Source: CAZPRQ01 sp964589415
GTDB lineage: Bacteria > Patescibacteriota > Doudnabacteria > UBA920
NCBI GenBank assembly: GCA_964589415.1
Contig: CAZPRQ010000034.1
Span: 1-14,523, forward strand
Reading direction: 5' to 3'
Length of the DNA stretch: 14,523 bases
The notes under the pieces were generated by a model. That model was not told the DNA's origin. It was given only the letters and a program-made list of their open reading frames with translations, and made no database searches. Positions 10,345-14,523 of the stretch are shown here, one piece after another (the first letter of the stretch is position 1; every line of letters starts with the position of its first letter). The position numbers were made by a program, and so were the translations under genes.

Positions 10345-12840
10345 ATGAAAATTTTTAGAACAAAAATCACTGCATTACTATTATTCTTTGCGGTGGTTTT
10401 TTCGTTTAGTCCAATCTCTACCCAAGCCTTAACTTATGACGAAATTGTACGGTCGCAACAAGGTTCAGTGCTTGGAACTTCCACCACTACAATTACGGCC
10501 AATCCAAACCCGGTTAAAATTTGCGATGGCAGCGCTTCAACAACTATCACAATAACAGCCAACGCTCCGGTAAATTATGACGTAAGAATAAACAGCCCGA
10601 CCGGAGACTTATTTGCTCGCCAAGCGGCCAATACTCAAATAACCCAAGCCACGGGTAATTGGGTAACCAATGGGATGATCTTTTATGTTACCGATACCGC
10701 TACCTCGGCCGCGTTAGGCTCTACTACCGTAACATTTACCACTCAAGGCTGTGTTAACACCCTTACTGCAACCCCTAACCCAATCCAAGTCTGCTCCGGC
10801 ACGCTTGGCACGACGACCATAAATGCCAATGCCGCTGTAAATTACGACGTGCGGGTAGACAGCCCAACCGGCACGCTTTTTGCCCAGCAAGCGGCCAATA
10901 CCCCAATTACCAAAGCTACCGGCAACTGGGTAACCAATGGGATGAAATTTTACCTTGTAGCGACTGTAACCCAAAATGTTTTAGCAACCTTAACGGTAAA
11001 CTCTACCACTGCCGGATGTCCTGCCTCCATTTCTTTAAATCCAACCCCGGTAAAATCCTGTTTTAGCAATACCGCAACGACCACAATAACCGCTTGGGCT
11101 CCGGTAGACTACGAGGTTCACATTGGCAGTCCGACTGGAGATTTGTTCGCTAAAAAATTAGCTAATGAACAGCTTTCGCAAGCCTCCGGCAACTGGGTAA
11201 CCAACGGCATGCAGTTTTATATAATTGATAGCATCAGTAAAGCTACTTTGACCTCAACTTCGGCGACATTAAGTTCCGGCAACTGCGATTTTAGCAACCA
11301 GCCATCGCAGTTCAATAACCTTAAAAGTGTAACCTGGTATGAAGCGGGTATTCCCTATACTTCTTCGTTGCTCAATCTATCAACGCAATTACCCAAAATC
11401 AAACAAGCCGGTTTTAATACCATTTGGCTTGTTACTCCATGGAATGAATTAAACCCCAAACCATTAAACAATCCGCCAGTTTATAACGACACCAATTTTA
11501 ATGTGTTAAAACAAACACTGAATGACTTGCGGGCGCAGAACATGCAGGCAATAATCGGCCTGAATTACTTAGGCAGCGACTGGTCGCCGGAAGGCATTGA
11601 TTATTGCAATTGGATAACCAACCCTACCCAATACCAAGCCTTCGTTAATTACGCTTCGGAATTTTTAAAACGGCTCGATGGCTATGAGGATATGGTTAAT
11701 ATACTGGTCTTTACGGAAAACGCTGAACCCTGCAATTTGAACGCTTATTCCAATGCCGCCCAAATTGCCGGCTACCTGCGTTCAACACTCGGAAATCTGC
11801 CAAACCAACTCCCCGGCGCGCTGCGCGCCAAATTCAAAATCGGCTATCACGATTATAACTTGCTTAATTTAGGCTGGGCGCAAGGCAGCTCCCCCATTGC
11901 CACTCCTAATCCTTTTGATTTTGTCAGTATGGTGGCCTACGATTTGGAAACCAAAACCAACGATGAAATAAAAACCGAAATAAATTTGCGCGCTTCAAGA
12001 TTTAAAGCCTTATACCCCAACACGCCGCTGATGCTTGGTGAATTCGGAGCACGCTCATGTTCGGCCGACCAAGACAGTAATCAGTCGCGAGTAGATACGG
12101 CAATTATCCAAACAGCCCAAGCCAATAAATACGGTTTTAATCTTTGGGGCTGGAAGCCTGCTGTTGCAGACGAATGCAGCAAGCAGACATCAGGTTATGG
12201 CTATGCTATTACAAACTCAAATGGCAGCCCCAAGCCCGCCGCCACTGCAATAGCAAATTTGTTAGGCGGCAACATCTCTGCTTTACCTACCACCACCTCT
12301 AACACAAACCCAACTACTCCAACCGCAACCTCAACCCCAATTACTGTAAATCCAACAACCACCACTGCAACAACAGGGAATTTAACCATACCCTCAACGC
12401 AGCAAAATCCAGCAGTGAGTAATACGAACCCCGCTTCTTTCCCCTACCCTTCAGCAAGTTTGGTAAATGACAATGGCACAATTTATTTTATTAGCGGACA
12501 AAACAAAATTCCTTTTTCCAATTGGCAAGCTTTTACCGGCTTAGGTTATTCACAGCGAAATGTTGAAAACGGGAATCTTTCCGCTTACACCCTTTCTTCC
12601 GGTTATGTTATTTCCACCGCAAATGCTGTTCACCCGTGGGGCAGTTGGTTGTCGTATAAAGGGACAATTTACTATTCCCACGAAACTGGACTGATTGGCG
12701 TACCTAGTTGGGATATTTTTTTAAAAAACGGTGGGAAGACCAAATATATTGTTAGAGCTAATAAATACGATGTTGAAGTATTAAATACACAAGCCCTGCT
12801 GCCTATTCTAAATAGCAACGACGAAAGAGTGTATAAATAA
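10345..12840 (+). CDS. Secreted modular glycoside-hydrolase-like protein (clan GH-A fold, GH5-like)
   Basis: An 831-residue exported protein. A signal peptide (1-28, cleavage after TQA) is followed by three tandem beta-rich repeats with an exact 89-residue period: GNWVTNGM recurs at 104, 193 and 282, and each repeat has a cysteine pair (60/136, 150/225, 239/314) that could form a disulfide. Residues about 325-642 look like a TIM-barrel glycosidase: TENAEP (457-462) places a Glu (E461, less likely E458) as acid/base, and LGEFG (564-568) gives the likely nucleophile E566. The usual Asn before the acid/base Glu is Ala. A Thr/Pro/Asn-rich linker (about 643-700) leads to a C-terminal module (701-831) with two GTIY units, which I associate with CPR surface proteins. 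The substrate is unknown. It may cut or bind cell-surface or host polysaccharide. Confidence 0.75.
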   Translation: MKIFRTKITALLLFFAVVFSFSPISTQALTYDEIVRSQQGSVLGTSTTTITANPNPVKICDGSASTTITITANAPVNYDVRINSPTGDLFARQAANTQITQATGNWVTNGMIFYVTDTATSAALGSTTVTFTTQGCVNTLTATPNPIQVCSGTLGTTTINANAAVNYDVRVDSPTGTLFAQQAANTPITKATGNWVTNGMKFYLVATVTQNVLATLTVNSTTAGCPASISLNPTPVKSCFSNTATTTITAWAPVDYEVHIGSPTGDLFAKKLANEQLSQASGNWVTNGMQFYIIDSISKATLTSTSATLSSGNCDFSNQPSQFNNLKSVTWYEAGIPYTSSLLNLSTQLPKIKQAGFNTIWLVTPWNELNPKPLNNPPVYNDTNFNVLKQTLNDLRAQNMQAIIGLNYLGSDWSPEGIDYCNWITNPTQYQAFVNYASEFLKRLDGYEDMVNILVFTENAEPCNLNAYSNAAQIAGYLRSTLGNLPNQLPGALRAKFKIGYHDYNLLNLGWAQGSSPIATPNPFDFVSMVAYDLETKTNDEIKTEINLRASRFKALYPNTPLMLGEFGARSCSADQDSNQSRVDTAIIQTAQANKYGFNLWGWKPAVADECSKQTSGYGYAITNSNGSPKPAATAIANLLGGNISALPTTTSNTNPTTPTATSTPITVNPTTTTATTGNLTIPSTQQNPAVSNTNPASFPYPSASLVNDNGTIYFISGQNKIPFSNWQAFTGLGYSQRNVENGNLSAYTLSSGYVISTANAVHPWGSWLSYKGTIYYSHETGLIGVPSWDIFLKNGGKTKYIVRANKYDVEVLNTQALLPILNSNDERVYK

Positions 12841-12920
12841 AATTTGACTCAATAATCCTAGTTATCTTTGGAACAACTACGGCTTGCGCCTTGTGCCAAA
12901 AAAAATTGATATAACAAATT

Positions 12921-13610
12921 ATGGACAATTTTCAGGTAATTTTCTATTCTCTTTTAGGCGCAGCAGCTATTTTGTTCTGGCATCATATGACCAGAACATA
13001 CACTGATTTTCGCAATCGTGCCATAGTACATAGAAACGATTGGAATTTTAACGGTGTATATGGGGATGATATTCGAACATCACTGAAAGAAAAATACCTC
13101 TTCTTCAACAATCTTAGAAATGTAATGCAGCTAGATTTTATTGAAGGATATTTTCAATTCCGACACTTTAAGCTCTTTGAAATAATGCACTCATTTGGGA
13201 CTAACTTACTTGCGGTTGAAATAGAAAATTTAGATAAAACTCGGACTATGGAAATAGTATCCAAAAATCTACCTAATGTCTTGCTCAAACATTTCCGTAC
13301 TAACTTAATTAAGGGAGAGTTGGATTATGCCGTTTTTAACGATGAATTCGATTTTTTTAAAACCAACCGAGAAGACCAGTACTATATGTTAAGTCCGGAT
13401 ATGATGGAAGCATTATTGGATTTAAAATCGACGATTGGCGCTTTTGGATTAGAAGCAAACAATCGTAATATATTTGTTTTTTGTGCTTATCCTCCGTATC
13501 TTGAATATCTAAAAAAATCTAAGAATACTTATGATACCGATGGCAAGGAAAAAGAAAAAATTTACAAAGACTTCATAGCTCAAATTGTTCAAATAGACAA
13601 TAAAATCTAG
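12921..13610 (+). CDS. One-pass membrane protein, 229 aa, possibly DUF3137-like
   Basis: The N-terminus has one hydrophobic segment (about 5-20, FQVIFYSLLGAAAILFW) followed by basic residues, then a soluble domain of about 200 residues that would face the cytoplasm. The stretch ending YYMLSPDMMEALLDL, then an F-rich strand (NIFVFCAYPPYLEYL), resembles the core of DUF3137 proteins, which have no established function. That match is from memory of the motif and is weak. A TATAAC five bases before the ATG could give a leaderless mRNA, but no good -35 is seen. The gap of 80 bases after the hydrolase gene has no terminator, so read-through from it is also possible. A clear terminator follows. The gene is AT-rich compared with its neighbours. 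Confidence 0.65.
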   Translation: MDNFQVIFYSLLGAAAILFWHHMTRTYTDFRNRAIVHRNDWNFNGVYGDDIRTSLKEKYLFFNNLRNVMQLDFIEGYFQFRHFKLFEIMHSFGTNLLAVEIENLDKTRTMEIVSKNLPNVLLKHFRTNLIKGELDYAVFNDEFDFFKTNREDQYYMLSPDMMEALLDLKSTIGAFGLEANNRNIFVFCAYPPYLEYLKKSKNTYDTDGKEKEKIYKDFIAQIVQIDNKI

Positions 13611-13647
13611 AGGCGTACTCAAGACTATCTCGTATTTCACTCAATTA

Positions 13648-13669
13648 AGAGGCCAAAGGCCTCTTTTTT
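13648..13669 (+). terminator. Terminator after the 229-aa gene
   Basis: AGAGGCC (13648-13654) pairs with GGCCTCT (13658-13664) around AAA, followed by TTTTT. A textbook intrinsic terminator. Confidence 0.92.
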
Positions 13670-13672
13670 ATT

Positions 13673-13834
13673 TTGTCATATTACCATGGCGAACAAAACG
13701 TCAGCTTGGTTAAAAGAGTTTCTGGCATAGACGGAAAAGCTTTTCTGTTTTATACTAAAGACCTCTTGCAAAATAACATTCCGGCTAATTTTTTCAAATT
13801 TCGGCTGCGAAAGGCTCATCAGGATTCAGCGTAA
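13673..13834 (+). pseudogene. Gene remnant or chimeric small frame reading into the MITE
   Basis: A frame is open from 13649 to the TAA at 13832-13834. From the TTG at 13673 it would encode 53 residues. The part before the MITE (EQNVSLVKRVSGIDGKAFLF) looks like ordinary protein. The rest (TKDLLQNNIPANFFKFRLRK) is encoded by the left arm of the element. There is no SD or promoter, and the frame starts inside the preceding terminator, so a decayed 3' gene end with a MITE-supplied tail is more likely than a working gene. The parent family is not recognised. Confidence 0.35.
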
Positions 13835-13920
13835 TTAAGCCATTACGCCTTCATCCTTCTTTGCCTTTTTCGCTCGAAATTTAAAAAAATTATCACAAAA
13901 GCTTATTTTGCAAGAAGTCT
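13759..13920. mobile_element. 162-bp palindromic MITE-like element
   Basis: The ends AGACCTCTTGCAAAATAA (13759-13776) and TTATTTTGCAAGAAGTCT (13903-13920) are inverted repeats with one mismatch. The similarity goes on inwards (AAATTTCG, GCGAAA, then GGAT), and the centre GCGTAAT/ATTACGC closes the palindrome. No transposase is encoded. No clean target-site duplication is visible in the flanks. This fits a non-autonomous element moved in trans by an IS transposase elsewhere in the genome. Confidence 0.75.
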
Positions 13921-13954
13921 CAACCACTGTCCACTATTCACTAATCACCATTTT

Positions 13955-14523
13955 ATGTCATTCAAAATCGGCATTGTGGGTTTGCCTAATGTAGGCAAAT
14001 CCACCCTGTTTAACGCCATTACCAAAAGCAAAGTAGAAGCCGCCAATTACCCGTTCGCGACTATTGACCCCAATGTGGGCGTGGTTGCCGTGCCGGACGA
14101 AAGGCTGGCCAAGCTATCTGACTTAGAAAAGTCGGAAAAAATAGTCCCCACCACAATTGAATTTGTGGACATTGCGGGGCTGGTTAAGGGCGCATCCACC
14201 GGCGAAGGCCTGGGCAACAAATTCCTTTCGCACATAAGAGAAGTGGACGCAATTTTAGAAGTCGTAAGATTTTTTAAGAATGATGATATTATTCACGTCC
14301 AAGGCTCGGTGGATCCAAAACGCGATATGGAGACGATTGCCATTGAACTCCAATTGGCAGATTTACAAAACGTGGAAAAACGCCTGGAAACAGTAAGCAA
14401 AGGCGCCAAGAACGGCGACAGGGAAATGGTAATAAAAAAACAGGTGCTGGATAAATACCGAGTGGCCCTGGAAGCGGGGCAAATGGCCTCAACGGTTGAG
14501 CTGTCCGATGAAGAACGGGAGCA
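13955..14523 (+). CDS. ychF: Ribosome-associated ATPase YchF/OLA1, 5' part (cut by window edge)
   Basis: The first 189 codons of an Obg-family P-loop protein that prefers ATP over GTP and binds ribosomes, with a role in translation and stress responses. The start is MSFKIGIVGLPNVGKST; the Walker A motif GLPNVGKST lies at 9-17 and has the YchF-specific form. The G3 motif lies in DIAGLVKGASTGEGLGNKFL, which is almost diagnostic, and is followed by the REVDAILEVVRFF helix. The NMxE motif that sets ATP specificity and the TGS domain lie beyond the window. The ATG is 35 bases after the MITE end, and no SD or clear promoter is seen. The MITE therefore occupies the normal promoter space of this gene. 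Confidence 0.93.
   Translation, partial: MSFKIGIVGLPNVGKSTLFNAITKSKVEAANYPFATIDPNVGVVAVPDERLAKLSDLEKSEKIVPTTIEFVDIAGLVKGASTGEGLGNKFLSHIREVDAILEVVRFFKNDDIIHVQGSVDPKRDMETIAIELQLADLQNVEKRLETVSKGAKNGDREMVIKKQVLDKYRVALEAGQMASTVELSDEERE

Overview
The window looks like chromosomal DNA of a Patescibacteria (CPR) lineage, probably Parcubacteria-like. This is inferred from the protein sequences: a short SecG, an N-terminally anchored family 5 solute-binding protein, RNase J with a basic N-terminal extension, a short TrpS, and a secreted hydrolase with a C-terminal module I associate with CPR surface proteins. Codon use is standard. Most housekeeping genes lack a Shine-Dalgarno (SD) sequence. trpS and one small gene seem to be transcribed as leaderless mRNAs.

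Layout. 1-2058: secG, then a peptide-binding lipoprotein-like SBP (both +). 2088-2421: a tRNA locus in which a complete tRNA-Leu(CAG) lies inside the anticodon arm of a second class II tRNA gene; this is the strangest structure in the window. 2528-4746: a near-consensus promoter, a 258-base leader and the RNase J gene, closed by a strong terminator. 4759-6218: trpS, then an unknown Cys-rich 111-residue protein with its own SD and terminator. 6258-7646 (-): a phosphomannomutase/phosphoglucomutase. 7831-10244 (-): an island of five small unknown genes, each with its own sigma70-type promoter and terminator, four with strong SD sequences and three with structured leaders. 10312-13610 (+): a secreted modular glycoside-hydrolase-like protein and a one-pass membrane protein. 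13649-13920: a small gene remnant running into a 162-bp palindromic MITE-like element. 13955 to the right edge: the start of ychF.

How the genes fit together. The housekeeping set covers secretion (SecG), solute binding, RNA decay/maturation (RNase J), tRNA-Leu and Trp charging, sugar-phosphate metabolism (PMM/PGM) and the ribosome-associated ATPase YchF. These are mostly separate transcription units and not one pathway. The 7.8-10.2 kb island differs in style (SD use, basic Arg-rich proteins, dense hairpins) and reads as an accessory region of unknown role. All family names rest on reading motifs by eye; no search was run.
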